Positions 27,673 to 36,033 of a stretch of 64,000 nucleotides of DNA are shown here, one piece after another; position 1 is the first letter of the stretch, and every line of letters begins with the position of its first letter. The DNA is from Bradyrhizobium frederickii. GTDB taxonomy: Bacteria; Pseudomonadota; Alphaproteobacteria; Rhizobiales; Xanthobacteraceae. Below the pieces are notes generated by a model that saw only the letters and a program-made list of their open reading frames with translations, ran no database searches and was not told the DNA's origin. A program made the position numbers and the translations under genes. Location: the NCBI RefSeq assembly GCF_004570865.1, contig NZ_SPQS01000022.1, positions 58,484-122,483 on the forward strand. Reading direction: 5' to 3'.

Positions 27673-28065
27673 ATGAAGAAACTTCTAGGATTTTTGTTGC
27701 TCGTTCAATCCGTATTGCTCTCCGCCGAGGCCATGGCGCAAGGGCTTCCTGCCCCCTCTTACTGGAAAAATGAACGCGGCTCTGAACTGTTTGTTTGGTC
27801 TACCAATGGCGGGGTACTACAAGGGACCTTCACAAACCATGCCCAAGGTTTCGCCTGCCAGGGCATACCGTATCCTGCATCGGGATCGGTTAGTCCAACC
27901 GGCTTGTATTTTGTTGTCACTTTTGCCCAGTGCAATTCCTTCACTCGCTGGGTGGGTACAATCAAGGGATCGCAGATGCCAACGTCATGGACGCTGTTCT
28001 ACGTTGACAACAAAGGCAAGCCGCGCAAGCTGAAGGGCGCGGATATATTCAGGCGCGTATGGTAG
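27673..28065 (+). CDS. avidin-family biotin-binding protein, exported
   Basis: A 130-aa protein with a signal peptide (MKKLLGFLLLVQSVLLSAEA, cleaved near AMAQ) and a complete avidin barrel. The family landmarks in order are SYWKNERGSELFVW (strand 1), GVLQGTFTNHAQGFACQG, PYPASGSV, YFVVTFAQCNSFTRWVGTI and TSWTLFYVDNKG, then GADIFRRV. The NHAQG-x-x-CQ-x-x-PYP segment and the two Cys resemble rhizavidin, and VTFAQCNSFTRWVG resembles bradavidin. The Trp residues of RWVG and TSWTL correspond to biotin-stacking positions. Biotin binding is likely but not certain. Start at 27673 rather than 27616 because the signal peptide begins there. Confidence 0.85.
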   Translation: MKKLLGFLLLVQSVLLSAEAMAQGLPAPSYWKNERGSELFVWSTNGGVLQGTFTNHAQGFACQGIPYPASGSVSPTGLYFVVTFAQCNSFTRWVGTIKGSQMPTSWTLFYVDNKGKPRKLKGADIFRRVW

Positions 28066-28322
28066 TTTTCCACCCTAAAGCAACGCAGGCGGACGAGAGC
28101 TGAACTGCTCTCAGAGGGTCCGCGCTCCGAAGCAGCGCGTCGGGCTCAGTCCGGCGCATGAGCGCCAGTGGCGCGCCGAACGCGGCAAACTTGGGTCTAC
28201 TCTCATCTCGAAGCAGACGAGCTTGAGCATAAGGTCGATCCGCGCCGACCTATCAGAGCTCAGCGATCGTATTCGGCGGTCCGGCTGCCTTCCGTGAACG
28301 CTGGTCTGCTGCAGACCATACA

Positions 28323-28553
28323 TCAGATCACCTGCACAACATTCTTGCTTCCAGCTCTGACATTTCTAGTCGTTCCTGACAGAGCCTCACGAGCGATGTG
28401 CTTCAGACGCTCGCGTGCTTTCTCACCTGTATTGGCCGCCTCTAAGATCTTTGCGGCAACGTGAGCGCGAGCGCCGGTCTCATCGCGGGGAAGGCTCGCA
28501 CAGACCTCATCGAGGACGGATCGTAGAAGCGCAGTTATGGCGGCATCAAGCAT
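28323..28553 (-). CDS. small helical protein
   Basis: A 76-aa protein beginning MLDAAITALLRSVLDEVCAS and containing GARAHVAAKILEAANTGEKA. It is predicted to be entirely helical and soluble. Similar short proteins are common in Bradyrhizobium genomes in my recollection, but no function is known. A start 27 bases upstream is possible. Confidence 0.5.
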   Translation of the reverse strand: MLDAAITALLRSVLDEVCASLPRDETGARAHVAAKILEAANTGEKARERLKHIAREALSGTTRNVRAGSKNVVQVI

Positions 28554-28580
28554 TTTCGAGATCTCCCAATGGTGACACAA

Positions 28581-29088
28581 CGATGGACCAGGAGGCTGAC
28601 GAAAACGCTACAGTCAGATGTCTATTCGAAACTTTGGCACCTTTTCGTTAAACTGAATGAATCAGGTGGACCAGGACAAGGATTGATAAGCCTGTTTGGA
28701 GCGAGTTTATTTTCAAAGCCCCCTGGGCAACGCTGCTCGACGTGTGAGATAGGTCCTGCACTTTCTCGGGACATCGTCTTAAGCTCGGAGATTGTCCAAC
28801 GGCAGGAGGGACAGCCACGATCAGGTAGCCGACTGTACCGCCGATACACAACACCGATCACACGTATATCAGGCACCCCGAACCGCCGGACTGGCGCTCC
28901 GCGAAATCCCTGTGGCAAGCATGAATGACATCGGCTGCACGCACCGCTTTTCAGATGCCTGCGGGTCTGCCGTCGAACACCAGCACGACGCGACGGCATC
29001 AAGTTCAAATATTCCGGCCGGCGCAGATCTGCCCTCCGCGCTGGCTTGGGGCGATCATGATCGGCCCGAAATCGCGATTGGTGGTGCT
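28581..29088. other. gap without recognised gene
   Basis: Long frames on both strands in this interval conflict and run into the permease gene; none has a motif. I read it as the 3' flank of the transporter operon plus non-coding sequence. Confidence 0.35.
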
Positions 29089-29961
29089 TCAGGCTGCTGC
29101 CTGTGGCTTCCATCGCATGAGGTGCCGCTCCAGACCTTGAAGCATGGCATTCAACGCGAGGCCGATCACGGTGATGCCCAAGATACCGAAATACATCTGA
29201 GGGATCAGGAAGCTGTACTGACTGTTGATGATGAGGTAGCCAAGGCCAGCCTTCGCCCCGACCATCTCGGACGCCACCAAGACCAGCATCGCGGACGCGC
29301 TCGCAAGGCGGATGCCGACAAAGATGGTCGGAAGCGCGGCGGGAAGAATAACTTTGCGGAAGAGTTGCTGCGGCGTCGCCCCCATGGTTCGCGCCGATTT
29401 GATGAGGAGCGGATCCACCTGCTTTACAGCCGCGACGGTGTTGAGGAGAAGCGGCCAAGCGCAGCTATAGATCACCATGGTGATCTTCGACATCTCGCCG
29501 ATGCCGAGCAGCAAGATGAACACCGGCAACAGCGCGAGCGGGGCCGTGTTCCGGCAGATCTCGATGAACTGGTTCAGGAGATTGCCGAGGCGCGAATACC
29601 AACCGACAGCGAGACCAAGTGGCACGATCAGCACGACTGATATCAGGAAGCCGCTTAAGGCCCGTAGCAGGCTCGCGGAGACATCATCATAGAGCTCTCC
29701 AGTTTGCGCTAGCTGCCAACCTGCGGCAATGACCTCCGAGAACGGCGGCAAAAATACTGCGTCGATCAGGCCTAATCTCGGAGCCTCCTCCCATAGCATC
29801 AAAAGGCCGATCAACAAGATCGACCGCTGTCCGTAGCCGACTAATGATCGGCTAACCGCAGCAACCCGGCGCAGGAGTAGCGGCGGTGGCGCCCCTGCCC
29901 CGGCGCGCTGGCTTTGACGTCCCTGCGTCAGCTCGAGCAACCCCAGCACTTCGCTAGACAT
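29089..29961 (-). CDS. ABC transporter permease, SsuC/TauC type
   Basis: A 290-aa inner-membrane permease with about six membrane segments (for example SILLIGLLMLWEEA, ALSGFLISVVLIVPLGLAVG, LALLPVFILLLGIG, ITVIGLALNAML). The EAA-like loop is SARTMGATPQQLFRKVILP. It overlaps the ATPase gene and is the last gene of a four-gene tau/ssu-like operon importing a sulfonate-type or similar small organic anion. The start at 29961 is preferred; a Met two codons earlier also exists. Confidence 0.88.
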   Translation of the reverse strand: MSSEVLGLLELTQGRQSQRAGAGAPPPLLLRRVAAVSRSLVGYGQRSILLIGLLMLWEEAPRLGLIDAVFLPPFSEVIAAGWQLAQTGELYDDVSASLLRALSGFLISVVLIVPLGLAVGWYSRLGNLLNQFIEICRNTAPLALLPVFILLLGIGEMSKITMVIYSCAWPLLLNTVAAVKQVDPLLIKSARTMGATPQQLFRKVILPAALPTIFVGIRLASASAMLVLVASEMVGAKAGLGYLIINSQYSFLIPQMYFGILGITVIGLALNAMLQGLERHLMRWKPQAAA

Positions 29962-30808
29962 AGGCAACCTCCTTCACTTCGCGCATGACACGGTCAGCGC
30001 CAGCGCCCGCCTGCTGTGCCTTCTGGACCTCCTCGCGCAGCGAGCTCCACAGTTCATGCCGGATGCGCCCGAACTCCGGCAGAGAACGCACATCCTCGTG
30101 CTCACTGCGCAGCCCCTCTGAAACGTCGATAATCCTTTTGATACGCCCCGGACGCGACGTCATCACAGCCACGCGCTGTCCGAGCACAATCGCTTCATCG
30201 ATCCCATGCGTGATGAACACGATGGTCTTGCCGGTCGCCCGCCAGATCCGTAACAGCTCGCCCTGCAGCGTCTCGCGCGTCTGCGCATCCAATGCAGCAA
30301 AGGGCTCATCCATCAGCAGGACCTCGGGATCGTAGGCGAGACTTCGCGCGATGGCGACGCGCTGCTTCATGCCACCGGAGAGCTCGTGGGGGTACCGGTC
30401 GGCGAAGCCGGATAGCCCGACCAGGTCGAGGTAATGCAGCGCGCGTTCGCGCCGCTCCTTCGTCTTTAAACCAGCGATGTCGAGCCCAAACTCGACATTC
30501 TGTGCGGCCGTACGCCACGGAAACAACGCGTATTGCTGAAACACGATGCCCCGATCGCGCGCAGGCCCCTCGATCACTTTGCCGTCGATCAGGATCCGTC
30601 CGCTGCTCGGCCGGGTGAGGCCGCCGAGCAGGTCCAGCAGGGTCGACTTGCCGCAGCCGCTCGGTCCCACCAGCGCCAGGAATTCGGCGGCACGGACGTC
30701 CAGCGTGATGTCATCCAGAGCTGCCAAGCCCTGCGCCGGCCTGCCATCCTTGCCGCGGACAAGGAATTCCTTGCGCACATGCTCGAAGCGGATCTTGGAC
30801 GTGGTCAT
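29954..30808 (-). CDS. ABC transporter ATPase, SsuB/TauB type
   Basis: A 284-aa cytoplasmic ATPase. Walker A is GPSGCGKST, the signature is LSGGMKQR, Walker B is VLLMDEPFAALD and the switch His lies in VFITHGIDEA. The start at 30808 overlaps the stop of the binding-protein gene by ATGA; an upstream in-frame extension lies inside that gene and has no similarity. It energises the permease that follows. Confidence 0.92.
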   Translation of the reverse strand: MTTSKIRFEHVRKEFLVRGKDGRPAQGLAALDDITLDVRAAEFLALVGPSGCGKSTLLDLLGGLTRPSSGRILIDGKVIEGPARDRGIVFQQYALFPWRTAAQNVEFGLDIAGLKTKERRERALHYLDLVGLSGFADRYPHELSGGMKQRVAIARSLAYDPEVLLMDEPFAALDAQTRETLQGELLRIWRATGKTIVFITHGIDEAIVLGQRVAVMTSRPGRIKRIIDVSEGLRSEHEDVRSLPEFGRIRHELWSSLREEVQKAQQAGAGADRVMREVKEVAYV

Positions 30809-31848
30809 CTGGCCTCCGCGGTCTTCCCAGGACGGAAATAGTTGAACGCGTTGGTATAGGTATCTGACGCCTTGATCTGACCCGGCTTGAACAAGCCATC
30901 CTCCACAAGCCAGTCGATCCACACCTGGATCTCGGCATCCGAGATCACGCCGCCTTTGGCCGCAACGCCCGTGCTCTTCCAGTATTTGATCGAGGAGCCG
31001 TCTTCATTGCGCTTGCGATCTGCGATGATCCGCTCGAACCGCGCCCTCACCTCCTCAGCCGGTGCTGTCTGTGCCCATCCGATGGCGCGGGAGACGCCCT
31101 CCACGAGCTTGCGGGATGCTTCGGGATTGTCCTTGATGAACTTCTCCCGCAGCACGTAGGAACCGCCGGTGAATTGGCCGAATAGATCAGTGTCGTTGAA
31201 GAGCGCGTGGATTCCGCCGCGCTCCAGAGCTTTGTCGCGCAAGATGCCGCTCAGCGTGCTCACCTCGACCTGTCCCTGACGCAGCGCCTGCTCGCCCGTG
31301 ACGGGCGGCACCGCGACCAGGGTGACCTGCTTGGCCTCGCTTGCGCTAAGGCCGTTCCGCGCGAGATATTCGCGAAGGACGAACTCCAAGTGGGCGCCCA
31401 GCGTATTGACGGCCACCTTCTTGCCAATCAGGTCTCGCGCCGTCTTGATCGGGCTGTCGTCCTTGACGTAGTAGCCTTGGTAAGTGTTGGCGTCCGAGCC
31501 GTAGTAGCCGACGACGGCCTTGATCGGTGCCCGCGCCGAGATCAGCTTGAGGATCGCGCCATAGAAGGCGCCCCCGATGTCGATATCGCCGGTCACGACA
31601 GCCTGGATATCCTGCGGCCCGCTGATGGTGTTGCCGACCCATTTGAGCTTCAGCGGCGCGAGATAGCCGAGGTCCTCGGCGAGCTCGATGAACGTCACCT
31701 GCCCGGCCCAACCCTGGTAGCGGATCTCGGTCTTCTCAAGCGGTGGCTCAGCGAAAGCCGGGGCCATCAGGCCAAGGCTCAATGCACCTGCGAGCAGAAG
31801 CCGCGCGGCGTCGTGCCCCGCACGAAGGAATTTGATCATTGCATGCAT
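30805..31848 (-). CDS. ABC transporter substrate-binding protein, SsuA/TauA type
   Basis: A 347-aa periplasmic binding protein with a signal peptide (LLLAGALSLGLMAPAFA) and the NMT1/SsuA-type fold: IQAVVTGDIDIGGAFYGAIL and TARDLIGKKVAVNTLGAH are typical ligand-site segments. It follows the dioxygenase gene by 22 bases and couples to the ATPase. The ligand is probably an organosulfonate or related compound, judged from the TauD neighbour; another acid is possible. Confidence 0.88.
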   Translation of the reverse strand: MHAMIKFLRAGHDAARLLLAGALSLGLMAPAFAEPPLEKTEIRYQGWAGQVTFIELAEDLGYLAPLKLKWVGNTISGPQDIQAVVTGDIDIGGAFYGAILKLISARAPIKAVVGYYGSDANTYQGYYVKDDSPIKTARDLIGKKVAVNTLGAHLEFVLREYLARNGLSASEAKQVTLVAVPPVTGEQALRQGQVEVSTLSGILRDKALERGGIHALFNDTDLFGQFTGGSYVLREKFIKDNPEASRKLVEGVSRAIGWAQTAPAEEVRARFERIIADRKRNEDGSSIKYWKSTGVAAKGGVISDAEIQVWIDWLVEDGLFKPGQIKASDTYTNAFNYFRPGKTAEAR

Positions 31849-31870
31849 CCTGGTGGTTGCTCGGATCGGA

Positions 31871-32800
31871 TCAGGCGGCCTTCGCCGCCTGCGGCTTCGA
31901 TGTCTTGATGCGGGTCACGCTGCGGCGGCCATCGACGCTGAGCGGAACGTCGCCATCGATCGTGGCGCGGCGGACCACCCGGTGCTGATCACCGTAGTCG
32001 TTGACCGCATAGTGCTGGGTCGCGCGATTGTCCCAGATCGCGACGTCACCGGCTTTCCAGCTCCATCGCACGGTGTTTTCCGGCGCCGTGATGTGGGACT
32101 GGAACAGGTTGAACAACTTCTGCCCGTCATATTTCGGCAGGCCGACGAAACGCTGGACGAAGTTGCCGAGCACCAGCGTCCGCTCGCCGGTCTCCGGATG
32201 AACCCGCACCACCGGATGCTCGGTCTCATAGATCGTGCCGGTGAAGACTTCCTCGAAATGCTTCCTGTCCGCCTCACTCGCGCGGGTCCTCACCGCGTAA
32301 TCATAGGCATTGCTGTGAACCGCCCAAAGCTCCTCAGCGAGCTTGCGCAAGGGGGCCGGTAGATCGAGATACGCCGCCGCGGTGTTCGACCACACTGTGT
32401 CGCCGCCGAAGGCCGGAATCACAACGCCTCGCAGCACGGAGATCTTCGGATAAGCATCGACGAACGTCACGTCCGTGTGCCATTGGTCCGCGCGACCGCC
32501 GCCGCGCTCCGAATCCAGCTCCAGAATCGATGACGTTCCCTTGGTTGCGCCCACGGTCGGATGCGGCACCAGCTTGCCGAGCCTGACGGCGAAGCGCTCC
32601 TGCTCCGCATCATCCAGATGTGCCTGATCGCGGAAGAAGATGACCTTGTGCTCGAGCAGCACCTGATTGATGGCACGAACAACGTCGTCGGGGAGATCCC
32701 CTGACAACCTGACGTTCTTGATTTCGGCTCCGAGCCGGGCCGCGCGCTTGACGATGTCCGCACGGGGAATGACGTTGTCGATGATGGTAATATTGCTCAT
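31871..32800 (-). CDS. TauD/TfdA-family 2-oxoglutarate-dependent dioxygenase
   Basis: A 309-aa Fe(II) oxygenase. DQWHTDVTF gives the HxD pair, and DNRATQHYAVNDY supplies the distal His, followed by an Arg in HRVVRRATI that would bind 2-oxoglutarate. Related enzymes release sulfite from taurine or hydroxylate aryloxy acids. It heads the operon, so uptake and oxidation of one compound are linked. The substrate cannot be told from sequence alone. The first Met at 32800 follows a purine-rich GAGAGCA. Confidence 0.9.
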   Translation of the reverse strand: MSNITIIDNVIPRADIVKRAARLGAEIKNVRLSGDLPDDVVRAINQVLLEHKVIFFRDQAHLDDAEQERFAVRLGKLVPHPTVGATKGTSSILELDSERGGGRADQWHTDVTFVDAYPKISVLRGVVIPAFGGDTVWSNTAAAYLDLPAPLRKLAEELWAVHSNAYDYAVRTRASEADRKHFEEVFTGTIYETEHPVVRVHPETGERTLVLGNFVQRFVGLPKYDGQKLFNLFQSHITAPENTVRWSWKAGDVAIWDNRATQHYAVNDYGDQHRVVRRATIDGDVPLSVDGRRSVTRIKTSKPQAAKAA

Positions 32801-33455
32801 GATTGTGCTCTCGATTGGGATGTCTGAACAAAGCTCCGCCGCGCGCTGGTCGCCCGAGCAACAGCGGAGTTAGGGATGGAGTTATTTTCTGGCTTCGATC
32901 CTAGTGGACCGCGATGCGCTCCGGCGGTCGGCGAACAGGCCGCTGTAGCCGATGCGCGGTGATACAGCTCTCCGTCGTCGCGTCTGCACAGCGCAGCGCG
33001 TTCAGAGCCGAAGCCGGCTGCAACGCTTTGCGAAGGACGCAGATTTGATCGGATTGCCGCATGATGAACGACCTCGTTTGGACACCGCAGATCGTAAAAG
33101 CGATCGCAATCCAGTCAATGAAACGAAATCAGCTTTGTTTTTGCTGCAAGGCAATGATCGCTTCGCCCGTGACCCAACCGCTGAAAGATTTGCAATCGTG
33201 ACCGCCCGGCCCGCAATTTCGATTGCTTCGCGGACCACAAAATCGGACCGAATGACGCGCGGAAGCACCTCAATCTATGCTGTGTCTCGTGCGCGCGCAC
33301 GCAGTCGTCTGCGATGGATGGCCATCTCACGCGGTTCGTGCTGGCCCGCCACACAACAAAGCAAATTCATTTCATCGACAGGTTTGTAATCGCCGACGTA
33401 GAGTTTTGTTCGGGCGCACGAGACAACGCGGCATCGGATCATTGGCGAGGCAGGC
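32801..33455. other. divergent promoter region
   Basis: 655 bases between the TauD operon and the divergent monooxygenase gene. Short open frames occur but none is convincing. Promoters of both units should lie here; I see no clear palindrome that I would name an operator. Confidence 0.4.
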
Positions 33456-34500
33456 ATGAGCAAGCGGCAGCTATCTCTCAATTTTTTCATCTATCCCGAC
33501 GGCCATCACGAAGCCGCGTGGCGCCATAAGGCTTCGACGACGGATCGCATTCTCGATGTCACCTACTATCAGGAGCTGGCGCAGCGAGCCGAGGCGCACA
33601 AATTCGGTGCGGTGTTCTTCGCCGATGCCCCGGCCCTTGCGGACAATGTTCGCTATGCACAATGGTTCCGGCTCGAGCCGATCACGCTTCTGGCGGCAAT
33701 CGCGTCCGCTACGAAACGAATTGGACTGATCGCGACGGCATCGACGACTTACTCCGAGCCATACAATCTGGCACGTCTGTTTGCCTCACTGGATCACATC
33801 AGCGGAGGCCGAGCCGGCTGGAACATCGTCACGACGAGCTCGCCGCAAGCGGCACAGAACTTCGGGCTTCCCGAGCATCCGCCTCATCATGAGCGCTATG
33901 AGCGCGCACGCGAGTATCTGGATGTCATCACCAGGCTTTGGGACAGCTGGGAAGACGACGCACTGGTCAACGATCCGGCTTCGGGGATCTTCGCCGATAC
34001 GGCCAAAATCCACAGCATCGATCACATCGGCAAGCATTTTCGTGTGCGCGGGCCGCTCAACGTCTCCCGGCCCCCACAGGGGCGCCCCGTCTATGTCCAA
34101 GCCGGCTCCTCCGAGGATGGACGCGCTTTCGCGGCGCGCTTCGCCGAGGCCATCTTCACGGCACATCAGACGCTGGCGAGCGCGCAACAGTTCTATGCCG
34201 ACATCAAGCGTCAGGCACGCGCGTTTGATCGCAATCCCGATCAGATCAAGATCCTGCCCGGCATCTCGCCGTTCATCGCCAGTACGCAGCTCGAGGCTGA
34301 CCGGTTGCCAGGAGGAGTTCAATGCGCTGATCCAGCCCGAATTCTCGCTGACTCAGCTGCGCCAGATGACCGGCCTGGACCTCACCGGCTTCGACCTTGA
34401 CGGTCCCTTCCCACGCCACCTGATTGACACCAACGGCGCACATGGCGTTGCCAGCCGCTTCAAGCTCGTGATCGGCATCGTCGATCGCATGGCGTCTTAA
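33456..34500 (+). pseudogene. NtaA/SnaA-type flavin monooxygenase, frameshifted and truncated
   Basis: An LLM-class FMN-dependent monooxygenase gene. It begins MSKRQLSLNFFIYPDGHHEA and has YTVYSEPYNLARLF-like and GRAGWNIVTTSSPQAAQNFG segments typical of NtaA/SnaA/DszA. Near 34310 the frame changes: LEADRL continues as QEEFNALIQPEFSLTQLRQM and LDGPFPRHLIDTNG in the next frame, which stops at 34500 after VDRMAS. Family members run ~440 aa, so about 90 C-terminal residues are also missing. With the divergent TauD operon it likely formed a sulfur-compound oxidation unit that is now broken. Confidence 0.75.
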
Positions 34501-34519
34501 GGCTCCCTTAAAAGGCTTA

Positions 34520-34614
34520 TTGGCGCCTTATGGCACCGAGAAATATAGCACCCCCTCCCTGCAGTCAACTGCTTGGCGCCTTAAGCTACCGCAAAGCCAC
34601 ATATTGGCGCCTTA
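34520..34614. repeat. three copies of TTGGCGCCTTA
   Basis: TTGGCGCCTTA occurs at 34520, 34573 and 34604 in one orientation, each with the palindromic centre GGCGCC. They lie directly after the truncated monooxygenase, where the missing 3' end should be. They could be a clustered protein-binding site or part of the element that removed the gene end. Confidence 0.5.
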
Positions 34615-35477
34615 AAACGCCAAGCGCTCCCTAGAAAGGCTAAGAGTTTACCGTGTGCACCTTGCGCCTCAACATGGGCCCGCTGATCCGATCCCCGACA
34701 TGCATCAGATGGGAAACCAATTGACGGCGGCCGCGAGTACATAACAGGAACATCGAAGACTGCCCTTTCAACCGCTCAATGTGGCAAAGCCAGTTCTTTG
34801 CTAAAGAGCGGGCGATTTCTGCCCGGCTCAAAAGTGCGGATTGCGTGGATATCCTTATGGACCGGGAACGATATCGGCAATGTCCCCAGGGTTCTCCCCG
34901 AGACAGTAAGTCGCCACTCCTCCGCTGACTCGAATACTGCAAAGAAGTTGCGCGATTGAACGATTGCCTCTCCTTGCTCAGCTAGCTGGCGGATCTTTGA
35001 TGAATTTAGGCTCCGGCATGGTCGCGAGCCGTCCAATTCCGCGACACCAGTTCTCTCGCGCGGCGAAGCGCGGTGCGAGTCAAAAAGAGCCGCTGCCGGA
35101 GTTTCCAGCAGCGGCGCCAGTCGGGGAGGAAGCAGACGAGCCGGTCTGCTAGCGGATCCGTAGGGCGCAGATAGCTCGCCCGAATTTTTTACCCGAGACG
35201 CTTCATGGCCCTCTTTCACCGCGAGCCGAGCTCGCTCAGTAGCCTGCAGCAAATCGCATCCGGCACTCAGGACCGCGCGAGAGCCCAGTTAAGCAGCCAG
35301 GAGGAACGGCGCCAACGACCATTCCTTCCGATAACGATTGACGTCGTGGTCTAGACCTGGATGAAGCGGCGTGTAAGATCGGCGGAAGCATCAATTGGGT
35401 AGGGTTGGGTAGAAACCGTGAGAGCCAATGTCTTAGGTCGCCTTGCCGTAAGTCTCTCTTCGTCTCGCGGTGATCAG
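34615..35477. other. gap without recognised gene
   Basis: About 860 bases with only short conflicting frames. A minus-strand stretch near 34800-34950 (EWRLTVSGRTLGTLPISFP) looks protein-like but has no clean start or family. I treat the interval as decayed or intergenic DNA. Confidence 0.35.
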
Positions 35478-36029
35478 ATGACGATCTATGCGCCGTCACT
35501 GCGGACCCTTCCACAAAACGCCATGCTGGTCATGGCCACGCTTCCCGTCATCGACTGGAACGACCGTCTCCTGCGGGACTTGCAAGGGGGGCCCAAAGTG
35601 CCCCCTTCCTGCTATGCAGCGATCGTCATGATTGACCCGTTTGCATGCTGGGAAGATCTTGTTGATTTGTTGGAAGGCGCAAGGATGACCGGAGTGACGA
35701 ACTTTCCGCCTGCCTCCATGATTGAACGGACACCGGCAGGAGTGCCGCTCGATCGCGGTCAGGAACTCGAGCTTCGCCGTATGGAGTGGTTTGCAAGCCG
35801 AGGGTTCAAAGTCCTGTTTGTTGCGGCGGACGAGGCAAAGATGACAGTAGCGGAGCAACGCCTAGGCTCGCAGCTGGATGGGTCCGTCTATCTGCGACCC
35901 GAGGCGCTTGCGCTGCCGATTGGATCTGACATCGGGCTCGTGAGCCTTGGCTCTCATGGATCGTCGTCGGTACCGAAGTTCTCCCTGGAGCAGGCTGCCA
36001 CGGCCAAGCAGCCGCTCCGACGGGCATGA
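35478..36029 (+). CDS. partial PEP-hydrolase-like TIM-barrel protein
   Basis: A 183-aa protein from MTIYAPSLRTLPQNAMLVMA. Its middle, CWEDLVDLLEGARMTGVTNF followed by PPASMIER and ELELRRMEWFASRGFKVLFV, parallels GVTNFPSVIHIDDDRRSLLE in the regulator coded just downstream on the other strand. It therefore seems to be a shortened relative of the phosphoenolpyruvate-hydrolase-like barrel (PF09370 type). It is too short for a full barrel. The two genes are convergent, 4 bases apart. It could bind the same ligand or the regulator; this is speculation. Confidence 0.6.
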   Translation: MTIYAPSLRTLPQNAMLVMATLPVIDWNDRLLRDLQGGPKVPPSCYAAIVMIDPFACWEDLVDLLEGARMTGVTNFPPASMIERTPAGVPLDRGQELELRRMEWFASRGFKVLFVAADEAKMTVAEQRLGSQLDGSVYLRPEALALPIGSDIGLVSLGSHGSSSVPKFSLEQAATAKQPLRRA

Positions 36030-36033
36030 GGCC

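Noticed and set aside
28622..29458. Long minus-strand frame overlapping the permease 3' end
   Set aside because: Arg/Pro/His-rich composition typical of antisense or out-of-frame GC-rich DNA, and it conflicts with the TauC-like permease.
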